From NCBI RefSeq assembly GCF_017161425.1, contig NZ_CP071057.1, positions 1,861,501 to 1,925,500 on the forward strand: DNA of 64,000 bases, given 5' to 3'. Source of the stretch: Marinicauda algicola. Lineage in GTDB: Bacteria; Pseudomonadota; Alphaproteobacteria; Caulobacterales; Maricaulaceae. Shown piece after piece: positions 8,435-16,454 of this stretch. The stretch's first letter is position 1, and the number at the start of each line of letters is the position of its first letter. Under the pieces are notes generated by a model that was given only the letters and a program-made list of their open reading frames with translations, ran no database searches and had not been told where the DNA came from. The position numbers and the translations under genes are program-made.

Positions 8435-9373
8435 ATGAACCATTCCGTGCCGATCCTGCCGTTCACCGATCCGGACGTGACCGCCAAGGGCGAGGCGCGC
8501 GCCTCGGTGGCCTTCGACCGCCTGGAAACGCTGTGGTTCAACACCGGCTCGCTGTGCAATATCGAGTGTGCGCACTGCTATATCGAAAGCTCGCCGACAA
8601 ATGACCGGCTGGTCTATCTGACCGCCGGCGAGGTCGCATCCTATCTCGACGAGATGGACACGATGGGGCTCGGCCCCGTCGAGATCGGCTTCACCGGCGG
8701 CGAGCCCTTCATGAACCCGGACATGATCGGGATGGCGCAGGACGCGCTGTCGCGCGGCCACCGCGTCCTGATCCTGACCAATGCGATGAAGCCGATGATG
8801 CGCCCGAAGGTGCAGGAGGGCCTCATCGCGCTGAGAGAGCGGCATGGCGACAGGCTGACCCTTCGCATCAGCCTCGATCATTTCAGCGCCGGCAACCACG
8901 ACGAGGAGCGCGGGGCGGGTACCTGGCAGATCACGCTGGAGGGCATGATCTGGCTTGCGCGCAACGGCTTTGCCATGACCGCGGCGGGCAGGAGCCTGTG
9001 GGACGAGGACGAGGCGAGCGCCCGGAAAGGCTTCGCGGCGCTGTTCGAACGCCACGCGATCCCGATCGATGCGTTCAAACCGGCCGAACTCGTCATCTTT
9101 CCGGAGATGGACCCGGGCGGCCATCCGCCCGAGATCACCACCGCCTGCTGGGACATCCTGTCCAAGGACCCGTCCGAGGTGATGTGCGCGTCGAGCCGCA
9201 TGGTCGTCAAGCGCAAGGGGGCGAAGGCCCCGGTCGTGCTGTCGTGCACGCTCATCCCCTACGATGCCGGGTTCGAGATGGGCGATACGCTGGAAGCCTC
9301 GCTGAAGCCGGTGAAGCTCAATCACCGCTTCTGCGCCCAGTTCTGCGTGCTCGGCGGGGCGAGCTGCAGCTAG
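8435..9373 (+). CDS. Radical SAM protein of unknown substrate
   Basis: A 312-residue radical SAM enzyme. The cluster-binding CxxxCxxC motif is C41-C45-C48 (SLCNIECAHCY), the GGEP glycine motif is in IGFTGGEPFMNPD, and a later strand reads LRISLDH. The C-terminus has a second cysteine group (CAQFCVLGGASC) that could bind an auxiliary Fe-S cluster, as in SPASM or twitch enzymes. No precursor peptide ORF was found in the 100 bp upstream, so a RiPP role is unsupported. Its stop overlaps the convergent stop of the dCTP deaminase gene (shared CTAG). Function unknown. Confidence 0.8.
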   Translation: MNHSVPILPFTDPDVTAKGEARASVAFDRLETLWFNTGSLCNIECAHCYIESSPTNDRLVYLTAGEVASYLDEMDTMGLGPVEIGFTGGEPFMNPDMIGMAQDALSRGHRVLILTNAMKPMMRPKVQEGLIALRERHGDRLTLRISLDHFSAGNHDEERGAGTWQITLEGMIWLARNGFAMTAAGRSLWDEDEASARKGFAALFERHAIPIDAFKPAELVIFPEMDPGGHPPEITTACWDILSKDPSEVMCASSRMVVKRKGAKAPVVLSCTLIPYDAGFEMGDTLEASLKPVKLNHRFCAQFCVLGGASCS

Positions 9374-10395
9374 CCCGGCGCGCGGAAATGCTTGGCGAGC
9401 TTCAGGCCCTGCGCCTGGTAGTTCGAGCCCGCCGTTCCGTAGGGCGTCTCGACCGCGCCGGCCATCGGCTCGTAGACCAGCTTCGCCACGGCCTGGCCGT
9501 GTTCCAGAATGAAGGGCACGTCGCGGCCGCGCACCTCCAGCACGGCGCGCGCGCCCTTGCCGCCGGCGGTCTCCACCCCGAAGCCGGGATCGAAGAAGCC
9601 GGCATAATGGGCGCGGAACTCGCCGATCTCCGGCGCGATGGGCGCCATCTCGGCGGCTTCGCCCAAGGGGATTTCCACCGCCTCGCGGCTTGCCAGGATG
9701 TAGAATTCGCCCGGGTCGAGCACGATATGGCCGTCGATGGCGTGGAGCGGCTCCCAGAAGGCGGCCGGATCGTGCGCGCCGACCTTCTTCAGGTCCACCA
9801 GCGGGCTGTGGCGCTTGGCGCGGTAGCCGACCGGCCCGCCGTTCGCCGGAGCCAGGTCGACCGAGAGCGTGACCGAGCGGGTTGGCGCATGCGCGCCGCG
9901 CCGCAGCCTTGCCTGGACCAGCCGGTCGCCGGGCCGGGCGAGGATGGAGAAGGTGCGCGGGCAGATCTCGACATAGAGCGGGCCCGCATAGCCGGCCGGA
10001 ACCTGATCGAACGCCTCCGCCCCGTCCCCGATCACCCGGGTGAAGACGTCGAGCCGGCCGGTCGAGCTCTTCGGGTTCATCGCCGCGGCGACGTCGCCGG
10101 GAAGGGCGATGCGCTCCGCCAGCTCGGCGAGATAGACGCAGCCCGTCTCCAGCACCGCCCCGCCGGTGAGGTCGATCTCGTGCATGGTGAAATCGGACTG
10201 CAGCCGCTCGGATACGCGCCGGCCCGAGCCGGGCAGGAAGCTCGCCCGAAGACGCCAGACTCTCGTTCCCAGCCGGAGATCGAGGCTCGCGGGCTGGATC
10301 TGGTCGGCATCGAGGGGATGCCCGGCCATGATCGCGCCCTCGTCGAACAGGGCGCGCAGCGCGCGATCGGGCAGGATTCCAGGCGTCGGGGCCAT
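9370..10395 (-). CDS. dcd: 2'-deoxycytidine 5'-triphosphate deaminase
   Basis: A 341-residue dCTP deaminase of the long alphaproteobacterial form, with two dUTPase/Dcd-like folds. It converts dCTP to dUTP in thymidylate supply. Recognisable parts are the N-terminal GILPDRALRALFDEGAI, the QIQPASLDLRLG motif characteristic of Dcd, and a later GYAGPLYVEI block. The second half repeats the fold and ends in a YQAQGLKLAKHF tail. ATG at 10395 was chosen because the family begins there; 25 upstream codons are dispensable. The gene is convergent with the radical SAM gene and overlaps it by 4 bp. Confidence 0.88.
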   Translation of the reverse strand: MAPTPGILPDRALRALFDEGAIMAGHPLDADQIQPASLDLRLGTRVWRLRASFLPGSGRRVSERLQSDFTMHEIDLTGGAVLETGCVYLAELAERIALPGDVAAAMNPKSSTGRLDVFTRVIGDGAEAFDQVPAGYAGPLYVEICPRTFSILARPGDRLVQARLRRGAHAPTRSVTLSVDLAPANGGPVGYRAKRHSPLVDLKKVGAHDPAAFWEPLHAIDGHIVLDPGEFYILASREAVEIPLGEAAEMAPIAPEIGEFRAHYAGFFDPGFGVETAGGKGARAVLEVRGRDVPFILEHGQAVAKLVYEPMAGAVETPYGTAGSNYQAQGLKLAKHFRAPG

Positions 10396-10575
10396 CAGCC
10401 ATCCTCGGGTCCGGCGGATCGCCGGCTGCAGGTGAATCGCCGGCTCGTGATCAGGAAACGAGGTTTTCAACCCTGCGGCCCGCGAGTCCAGCCCCGAACG
10501 CTGAACCCTGCCTCTTGAGTATCGCCCCGTCCGGGTGTCTCATCGCGCCTGAACTGCGCTTGAGGAGCGGCGGGG

Positions 10576-10968
10576 ATGTACAAGAGCGAGACGCGCGGCG
10601 TCGTGATCAAGGTCGAGCCGGATTATCTCGAGGAGGAGTCCGAGCCCTCCGAGAACCGCTATATCTGGGCCTACACGGTCGAGATCGAGAACCAGGGGCC
10701 GGAGACGGTCCAGCTGCTGACCCGCGAATGGCAGATCACCGATGCGCGCGGGGTGACCGAGATCGTGCGCGGCGACGGGGTGGTGGGCGAGCAGCCCGTG
10801 CTGAAACCCGGCGAGCGCTTCCGTTACACGTCGGGAGCGCCGCTCGCGACCTCGTCGGGCTTCATGCGGGGCCATTACGGCATGCGCGCGAGCGGGGGAG
10901 AGACCTTCGCGGCGAGCATTCCCGCCTTCGCGCTGGACTCCCCCTACGACCGCATGACGTTCCACTAG
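10576..10968 (+). CDS. apaG: ApaG-domain protein
   Basis: A 130-residue ApaG (DUF525) protein, full length for the family. It has the immunoglobulin-like beta sandwich pattern, WAYTVEIENQG, REWQITDARG, the GDGVVGEQPVL motif and GFMRGHYGM. ApaG affects Mg2+/Co2+ resistance in enterics and is structurally similar to F-box associated domains; its molecular role is not settled. It is followed after 21 bp by trkH on the same strand, so an ion-related transcription unit is possible. Confidence 0.92.
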   Translation: MYKSETRGVVIKVEPDYLEEESEPSENRYIWAYTVEIENQGPETVQLLTREWQITDARGVTEIVRGDGVVGEQPVLKPGERFRYTSGAPLATSSGFMRGHYGMRASGGETFAASIPAFALDSPYDRMTFH

Positions 10969-10989
10969 GCCTGGCAGGGACGGTCCACA

Positions 10990-12447
10990 GTGAACGATTC
11001 CACCCGGACCGTCCTGTTCGTGCTCGGCGTGATGCTCGCCGCCCTCTCGGTGGCCAAACTCATCCCCGCGGTCGTCGACCTGCAGTCGGACGCGGCCTCG
11101 GCCCACGCCTTCCTGGGCTCTGCGACGGTGGGCGGCTTCATCGGCGGGGTACTGGCGCTGATGACGCGCGGCGGGGCCAAGACGCTGACCGCCCGCGGGG
11201 CGATCCTGGTGACCGGCGGATCCTGGGTGGTGATGGCGATCGCCGCCGCGGTGCCGCTGAAGCTCGCCGTCACCGGCATGAGCTGGACGGACGCGCTGTT
11301 CGAATCCACCTCCGGGCTCACCACGACGGGCGCGACGGTGATGACCGGGCTGCAGGACCAGCCCGCCGGGGTGCTGATCTGGCGCTCCATCCTGCAATGG
11401 ATCGGGGGCATCGGCATCATCGTCACGGCGATGGCGATCTGGCCGCTGCTCGGCATCGGCGGCATGCAGCTCTTCCGCCTGGAATCCTCCGACACCTCGG
11501 AGAAGGCGCTGCCGCGCGCCGGGCAGATCGCGGCGGCGGTGGGCGTGATCTACCTGGTCCTGACCTTCATCTGCTTTCTCGCCTACATCGCCACCGACAT
11601 GACGCCGTTCGACGCCGCCGCCCACGCGATGACGACGGTCGCGACCGGCGGGTTCTCCACCCATGACGGCTCGATCGGGGCGTTCGCGGCGGGCGGGTCG
11701 GACCTCGTCGCGCTGGTCTTCATGATCCTCGCCGCCCTGCCCTTCGTGCTATTCCTGCGCGCCGCGCAGGGCCGGCCGGACTATCTGTGGACCGATCCGC
11801 AGGTGCGCGGCTTCATCGGCGTGGTCCTCGCCGCGAGCGCGTTCCTGACCGCCTGGCTTTTCCTCACCGATCCGCCCCTCGGCCAGGACCTGCCGGCCTG
11901 GCGGCTCGCCGCGGTCAATGCGGTCTCCGTGCTGACCGGCACCGGCTATGCCAGCGCCGATTTCGGCCTGTGGGGCGGGGCGGCGGTGGCGGTCTTCTTC
12001 GTGCTGATGTTCATCGGCGGGTGCGCGGGATCGACCACCTGCTCGGTGAAGCTCTTCCGCTACGAGATCGCCGGCGCGGCGCTGCTGCGCCAGGTCGAAC
12101 TGCTCGCGCGCCCGCGCGTCGTGCGCCCGGTGCGCTACGGGGGGCGCGCCGTCAGCGACGACACCGTGCGCTCGGTGCTGAGCTTCTTCTTCGTCTTCTT
12201 CACCACCTGGGTGGTGTCGGCGGCGGCCCTGTCGCTGATCGGCCTCGATCCAGTGACCGCCATCTCCGGCGCCGCGACCACGATCGCCAATGTCGGCCCG
12301 GGCCTCGGCCCCATCATCGGCCCGGCCGGCACGTTCCAGCCTCTGCCCGATGCGGCCAAATGGGTGATGACCCTGACCATGCTGATCGGCCGGCTGGAGG
12401 TGTTCACGATGCTGGTGCTGCTGACGCCGGGGTTCTGGCGGAGGTAG
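10990..12447 (+). CDS. trkH: Trk-type potassium uptake protein, membrane subunit
   Basis: A 485-residue TrkH/KtrB-type channel subunit. It has about ten membrane helices and four pore-loop regions, seen for example as STSGLTTTGATVM, TTVATGGFSTHD, VLTGTGYASADF and ATTIANVGPGLGP: each carries the glycine that replaces the K+ channel filter. It admits K+ across the inner membrane, normally gated by TrkA, which is not in this window. The start is GTG at 10990, 21 bp behind apaG. Length is typical. Confidence 0.92.
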   Translation: MNDSTRTVLFVLGVMLAALSVAKLIPAVVDLQSDAASAHAFLGSATVGGFIGGVLALMTRGGAKTLTARGAILVTGGSWVVMAIAAAVPLKLAVTGMSWTDALFESTSGLTTTGATVMTGLQDQPAGVLIWRSILQWIGGIGIIVTAMAIWPLLGIGGMQLFRLESSDTSEKALPRAGQIAAAVGVIYLVLTFICFLAYIATDMTPFDAAAHAMTTVATGGFSTHDGSIGAFAAGGSDLVALVFMILAALPFVLFLRAAQGRPDYLWTDPQVRGFIGVVLAASAFLTAWLFLTDPPLGQDLPAWRLAAVNAVSVLTGTGYASADFGLWGGAAVAVFFVLMFIGGCAGSTTCSVKLFRYEIAGAALLRQVELLARPRVVRPVRYGGRAVSDDTVRSVLSFFFVFFTTWVVSAAALSLIGLDPVTAISGAATTIANVGPGLGPIIGPAGTFQPLPDAAKWVMTLTMLIGRLEVFTMLVLLTPGFWRR

Positions 12448-12452
12448 CGCGC

Positions 12453-13424
12453 CTACCGTCCCGCCGCCTCCACATCCTCCGGCGCGAACGTCCAGTCCTT
12501 GTTGCAGTACTCGCAGGTCATGACGATCCTGCCGTCCCTGGCCATGTAGTCGCGGTCCTCGGGCGGGAAGCTGGCAAGGATGCGCATCAGGCGTTCGGCC
12601 TCGCAGGTGCAGCGCCTGGTGACCGGGCGCTGCGACTGCAGGCGCACGCCGTCCTCGTGGAAGAGGCGGTAGAGAAGCCGGCCCGAGGCGACATCCGGAT
12701 CGAGCAGCTCGGCGTCCTCGATCGTGTCGAACAGGGTGCGCACGTGCTCGAAGTCTTCGTCCTGGCTGGCGCGCACATCGTCGCCGGCGAGGCGCTGAAT
12801 CATCGCCCCGCCCGCGCGCCAGGCGCGCTTGCCCTCGCCGGCATAGTGTTCGCCGACCGCCAGGCGGATGCGGGTGTGCAGCTGTTCGGACTGGTGGAAA
12901 TAGTGCTCGGCGCAGGAAGCGAGCGAGGGCCCGTCGAGCGAGACGACGCCCTGATAGGGCGCCATGTCCGGGCCCTGGTCGATCGTCATGGCGAAATGGC
13001 CCTCCCCCAGCAGGGCCTGCGCGCCGGGACGCGCGCCGCGTTCGATCTCGAGCGCGGCGACCTTCCCGGCATCGAACTTGGCAAAGCCGCGCACGCCCTC
13101 GCCGGGCACGTAGTCGGCCACGACGAAGGAAACCGCGCCCTTGCCCTCGATGCCGCCGGGATTCGTGTTGCCGCCGGAGGCCTGGATCACGAGCCGGCCC
13201 TCGAACTTCATGGCATCGCCGATCAGCAGCGCGAGCAGCGCCGCCTCGCCGACGAGTGAGGCGACCGAAGGCGGGTAATCGTGAGCGGACAGGATCTCGT
13301 CGATTACCGGGCCCAGCCGCGCAACGCGCCCGCGCACGGGCAGCTCGGCGAGCTGGAAGCCCGCGACGATGTCGTCCCCGGCGCCCAGCGCGTCGAGGCC
13401 GGGCGTCTTGATGTCGGCTGCCAT
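12453..13424 (-). CDS. hslO: Hsp33 redox-regulated chaperone
   Basis: A 323-residue Hsp33 protein. It is a holdase activated by oxidation of a zinc-bound cysteine centre. The four zinc cysteines are visible at the C-terminus as CTC (RRCTCEAERL) and CEYC (MTCEYCNKD). The body carries family motifs such as ALLALLIGDAMKFEGRL and GEGHFAMTIDQG. It lies downstream of argD on the same strand, separated by a 116-bp gap holding a repeat-like palindrome. In several alphaproteobacteria argF sits between argD and hslO; it is absent here. Confidence 0.93.
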   Translation of the reverse strand: MAADIKTPGLDALGAGDDIVAGFQLAELPVRGRVARLGPVIDEILSAHDYPPSVASLVGEAALLALLIGDAMKFEGRLVIQASGGNTNPGGIEGKGAVSFVVADYVPGEGVRGFAKFDAGKVAALEIERGARPGAQALLGEGHFAMTIDQGPDMAPYQGVVSLDGPSLASCAEHYFHQSEQLHTRIRLAVGEHYAGEGKRAWRAGGAMIQRLAGDDVRASQDEDFEHVRTLFDTIEDAELLDPDVASGRLLYRLFHEDGVRLQSQRPVTRRCTCEAERLMRILASFPPEDRDYMARDGRIVMTCEYCNKDWTFAPEDVEAAGR

Positions 13425-13437
13425 GAAGGAAGCTCCG

Positions 13438-13543
13438 TCTAGAGCGTGATCAGGTGAAGCGAAAACCGGTTCACCAGTTCGACCACGCGACCACTCAAGA
13501 GTGCCAGAATCAGATCGCTTCGACCTGGAGCGATCTCGTTCTA
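13438..13543. repeat. Palindromic intergenic repeat-like element between argD and hslO
   Basis: A roughly 105-bp non-coding stretch whose ends are imperfect inverted copies: CTAGAGCGTGATC on the left and the complement of GCGATCTCGTTCTAG on the right. The inner part reads GTGAAGCGAAAACCGGTTCACC. Wording and layout recall the dispersed AGAGC(A/G)TGATC...ACCGGTTTTCG-type repeats of alphaproteobacterial genomes (recollection, not a search). Copies elsewhere would confirm it. Confidence 0.45.
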
Positions 13544-14725
13544 GCCGGGCTCAAGCTCGCTCAGGGCCGCGTCGAGCGCCTCGACGGCCTGGCGGGCATG
13601 GGCCTCTTCGATAACCAGCGGCGGGGCCATGCGGGCGACATTGTCGCCGGCCGCGCCGATCAGGAGATGGTTATCGCGGGCATGCTTTGCCAGTGCCTTG
13701 TTCACATAGCCCTCCTTCAGCTTCAGTCCGAGCAGCAGGCCGCGCCCGCGCACCTCCTCGACCTTGGCCGAATGGGCGTCCTTGAGCCACTCCAGCTGCT
13801 GGCCGAAGAAGTTCGCGACCTCGACGACATGATCGAGGAAGCCCTCGCGGGTCAGCTCGTCATAGACGACATTGCCGACCGCCATGGCGAGCGGGTTGCC
13901 GCCGAAGGTCGAGCCGTGCGTGCCGACCACCATGTGCTCGCCGCAGGCGTCGGTGGTCAGGCATGCGCCCATCGGGAAGCCGCCGCCGACGCCCTTGGCG
14001 ACCGCCATGATGTCCGGCTTCGCCTCGCCGGCCCATTCGTGGGCCCACAGCTTGCCGGTGCGCCCGGCGCCGGACTGGACCTCGTCATAGATCAGCAGAA
14101 GCTCGTGCGCGTCGCACAGGCGCCGGATCTCGCGCAGCGTCGCGTCGGGGAAGGGGCGCACCCCGCCCTCTCCCTGCAGCGGTTCGAGGCAGATCGCCGC
14201 AGTCTCCTCGGTGATGGCCGCCTTCAGCTCCTCCATGTCACCGAACTCGATCTGGTCGAAGCCCTCCATGCGCGGGCCGAAGCCCTCGAGGTATTTCGGA
14301 TTGCCGCCGGCATTGATGGCGCCGTAGGTGCGCCCGTGGAACGCGCCGGTGAAGGTGATGATGCGGTACTTGTCCGGCCGGCCCTTGGCGTACCAGTAAT
14401 GACGCGCGGTCTTGAGCGCGCACTCCATCGCCTCTGCCCCGGAATTGGTGAAGAAGACCCGGTCTGCGAAACTGTCGCGGCAGTATTTCTCGGCGAGCTC
14501 GATCTGGCCGGGCACGCGGAACATGTTGGACGTGTGCCACAGCTTCTCGGCCTGGTCTTTCAGCGCCTTCACCGCCTTGGGATGGGCGTGGCCGAGCGCG
14601 TTCACCGCGATGCCGGAGATGAAGTCGAGATACTTCCCGCCGCCCTTCTCGAACAGATAGACGCCCTCGCCCTTCACGAAGATTTCCTCGGGGGGCGAAT
14701 AGGTCTCCATAAGAGGCTTCGGCAT
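13541..14725 (-). CDS. argD: Acetylornithine aminotransferase
   Basis: A 394-residue class III PLP aminotransferase, ArgD type, which transfers an amino group to N-acetylglutamate semialdehyde in arginine synthesis (some also serve in lysine synthesis). Diagnostic stretches are FTNSGAEAMECALKTAR (phosphate binding), FTGAFHGRTYGAI, LLIYDEVQSGAGRTG (Asp to the PLP ring) and MAVAKGVGGGFPMGA (Schiff-base Lys). The frame is open far upstream, but the family starts near MPKPLMETYSPP, so ATG at 14725 was chosen. argF is not adjacent. The neighbouring ABC permease gene lies about 60 bp upstream on the same strand. Confidence 0.92.
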   Translation of the reverse strand: MPKPLMETYSPPEEIFVKGEGVYLFEKGGGKYLDFISGIAVNALGHAHPKAVKALKDQAEKLWHTSNMFRVPGQIELAEKYCRDSFADRVFFTNSGAEAMECALKTARHYWYAKGRPDKYRIITFTGAFHGRTYGAINAGGNPKYLEGFGPRMEGFDQIEFGDMEELKAAITEETAAICLEPLQGEGGVRPFPDATLREIRRLCDAHELLLIYDEVQSGAGRTGKLWAHEWAGEAKPDIMAVAKGVGGGFPMGACLTTDACGEHMVVGTHGSTFGGNPLAMAVGNVVYDELTREGFLDHVVEVANFFGQQLEWLKDAHSAKVEEVRGRGLLLGLKLKEGYVNKALAKHARDNHLLIGAAGDNVARMAPPLVIEEAHARQAVEALDAALSELEPG

Positions 14726-14784
14726 GAACGGCTCCGTGCGCTTGGAAAGGGAGTTCGGATCGCGTGAGGTGTAGGCCCGCCGCT

Positions 14785-15639
14785 TCAGCTCTTCAAGCGC
14801 CAGCCGGTGCGCAGCGCCAGATAGCTCAGCGCCCCCAGAACGAGGTTGAGTCCCAGGATGACCGCGGCACCGACGGCGAGATTGCCGTCGTGATAGCCGG
14901 TGAAGCCGTAGCGGAAGCCGTCGATCATGTAGAAGACCGGGTTGTAGTAGCTGATCGTCAGAAAGGGCTCGGGCAGGATGGTGATCGAGTAGAACGTGCC
15001 CGACAGGAAGGCGAGCGGCATGATGACGAAGTTCGTGATCACCGCGAGATGGTCGAACTTCTCCGCCCACACCCCGGCGATCAGACCGACCATGCCGAGC
15101 ACGCTTGCCGCGCCGAGGCCGTAGAAGGCGACCGCCCAGGGATGGGCGATGCCGACGCCGACGAAGGGCTCGATGACGAGCGCCGTGGCCGCCGCCACCA
15201 GGACCCCGCGGGTCATCGCGCCGGCGATGAAGGCGACGGCGAGCTCGGCCGGCGAGATCGGCGGCATCAGGAAGTCGACCGCGTTGCCCTGAACCTTCGC
15301 CACGATCAGCGAGGAGGAGGAGTTCGCGAAGGCATTGTTGATCAGCGCCATCATGACGAGGCCGGGTGCGAGGAATGCGGTGAACGGGACACCGCCGACA
15401 TCGCCGCGGCGCGCGCCGATGGCGAGCGCGAACACGGTCATGAAGAGTAGCGTCGTCGCGACCGGAGCCAGGATGGTCTGGAAGCTCACCTTCAGGAAGC
15501 GGCGCACCTCCTTCTTGTAGAGCGTCCACAGCCCGAGCCAGTTCACCGCCCCGATGCGGCGCGGCGCCGGGGCCGGCCGGGCCGGCGCAACGCCATCGCC
15601 GATGCGTGCGGTGTCTGAGCTGCGGGCTTGATCACTCAT
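14785..15639 (-). CDS. ABC-2 type transporter permease
   Basis: A 284-residue integral membrane protein of the ABC-2 permease family (YadH/NodJ-like). A short Ala/Pro-rich cytoplasmic N-terminus precedes about six membrane helices. The ABC-2 signature region is seen as FLSGTFYSITILPEPF followed by YYNPVFYMIDGFRYGFTGY. It would export a lipid, polysaccharide or drug together with an ATPase, but no partner ATP-binding gene is adjacent. The gene is divergent from gcrA, with about 250 bp between them. Confidence 0.88.
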   Translation of the reverse strand: MSDQARSSDTARIGDGVAPARPAPAPRRIGAVNWLGLWTLYKKEVRRFLKVSFQTILAPVATTLLFMTVFALAIGARRGDVGGVPFTAFLAPGLVMMALINNAFANSSSSLIVAKVQGNAVDFLMPPISPAELAVAFIAGAMTRGVLVAAATALVIEPFVGVGIAHPWAVAFYGLGAASVLGMVGLIAGVWAEKFDHLAVITNFVIMPLAFLSGTFYSITILPEPFLTISYYNPVFYMIDGFRYGFTGYHDGNLAVGAAVILGLNLVLGALSYLALRTGWRLKS

Positions 15640-15717
15640 GCGCGACTCCCTGTAGAGCAGGTTCGCGCCTGATCTAGCACGCGAGGGCGAGGAAACGCGA
15701 GGTGCGCCGCAGCGGAG

Positions 15718-15734
15718 TTATCCACGGTCGAATC
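15718..15734. promoter_or_regulatory. Near-consensus DnaA box and GANTC site in the gcrA upstream region
   Basis: TTATCCACG at 15718-15726 differs from the DnaA box TTATCCACA at the last base. GAATC at 15730-15734 is a CcrM-type GANTC methylation site. In Caulobacter gcrA is activated by DnaA and GcrA itself acts at methylated GANTC sites, so the combination makes sense here. Pattern match only; the region also serves the divergent ABC permease gene. Confidence 0.4.
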
Positions 15735-15800
15735 ACTGCGGCATCTTGTGCCTCAACCGCTTCTGGATACTGTATCTGGTGTCGGGCCCAAGATGTTGGG

Positions 15801-15809
15801 TTTTCCACA
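15801..15809 (+). promoter_or_regulatory. DnaA box upstream of gcrA
   Basis: TTTTCCACA matches the DnaA-box consensus TT(A/T)TNCACA at every position. It lies 79 bp before the gcrA ATG and 5 bp before a lux-like palindrome. DnaA activation of gcrA is established in Caulobacter crescentus; that the same happens here is inference. Confidence 0.5.
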
Positions 15810-15814
15810 GACTG

Positions 15815-15834
15815 ACCTACCAGACATGGTAGGC
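15815..15834 (+). promoter_or_regulatory. Lux-box-like palindrome upstream of gcrA
   Basis: ACCTACCAGACATGGTAGGC contains a perfect CCTACCA-GACA-TGGTAGG inverted repeat (7-4-7). It shares the frame ACCTACC-N6-GGTAG with the candidate lux box before luxI at 1971-1990 (ACCTACCCGAATGGGTAGTT). The centre is about 63 bp before the gcrA start codon. It may bind the LuxR-type regulator, or be an unrelated dyad operator. Confidence 0.45.
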
Positions 15835-15887
15835 TCAGCCAGGGCCGGACACGGAAAGCAGCGTAACGAGGCGAGGAGCGCACCGCC

Positions 15888-16427
15888 ATGGCCTGGACCG
15901 AAGAACGTGTTGAAACCTTGAAGAAACTCTGGGCTGACGGCCTCAGCGCCAGCCAGATCGCCAAGCAGCTCGGCGGCGTCACGCGCAATGCGGTGATCGG
16001 CAAGGTCCACCGGCTCGGTCTGTCGGGCCGCGCGGCGCCCTCGCGTCCGGCCCGGCGCCCTGCGCCGAAGCCCGCCCCGCGTCCGCGCGCCCAGCCGGCC
16101 GCGCCGGCCAGCACCGCCAAGCCCCAACCCTCCACGCCCGCACCGGCGCTGCGTCAAGCAGCGGCGCCGATCGAGGCAGAGCGCCTGGCGAGCGGGGAAT
16201 ACGCGACGGTGCTGACGCTGAAGGACTCCATGTGCAAGTGGCCGATCGGCGATCCGGCCGACACGACCTTCCGCTTCTGCGGCCGCCGGTCGGGTCCCGG
16301 CCAGGCCTATTGCGAGGCCCATTCGCAGATGGCCTACCAGCCGCAGGCCAAGCGCAAGCGCAAGCCCACCGACGACGCCCGCGCCGTGCTCGACAGCCTG
16401 GCCGGCGCCCGCAAGGTGAATTTCTAA
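15888..16427 (+). CDS. gcrA: GcrA cell-cycle regulator
   Basis: A 179-residue GcrA protein. The N-terminal MAWTEERVETLKKLWADGLS is the conserved HTH-like DNA-binding region, followed by QIAKQLGGVTRNAVIGKVHR, a Pro/Ala-rich linker (about residues 45-95) and the C-terminal sigma-70-interacting domain (CKWPIGDPADTTFRFCGR, then YCEAHSQMAYQP). GcrA binds sigma-70 holoenzyme and stimulates promoters carrying methylated GANTC sites, including ctrA in Caulobacter. The ATG follows a GAGGAGCGC ribosome binding site. Upstream DnaA-box and lux-like motifs suggest its inputs; a strong terminator follows. Confidence 0.97.
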   Translation: MAWTEERVETLKKLWADGLSASQIAKQLGGVTRNAVIGKVHRLGLSGRAAPSRPARRPAPKPAPRPRAQPAAPASTAKPQPSTPAPALRQAAAPIEAERLASGEYATVLTLKDSMCKWPIGDPADTTFRFCGRRSGPGQAYCEAHSQMAYQPQAKRKRKPTDDARAVLDSLAGARKVNF

Positions 16428-16454
16428 TTTCTTCGGTTCAGCCCCGAACCGGAC

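Noticed and set aside
12445-12459. GGTAG-CGCGC-CTACC palindrome as a further lux-like site
   Set aside because: The half-sites are in the opposite orientation to the ACCTACC-N6-GGTAG motif, and it lies between convergent trkH and hslO 3' ends, where no promoter is needed.
15718-15834. A replication origin, because of DnaA boxes
   Set aside because: Only one perfect and one near-perfect DnaA box, no AT-rich unwinding region and no hemE, parAB or dnaA nearby. The sites are better explained as gcrA promoter elements.
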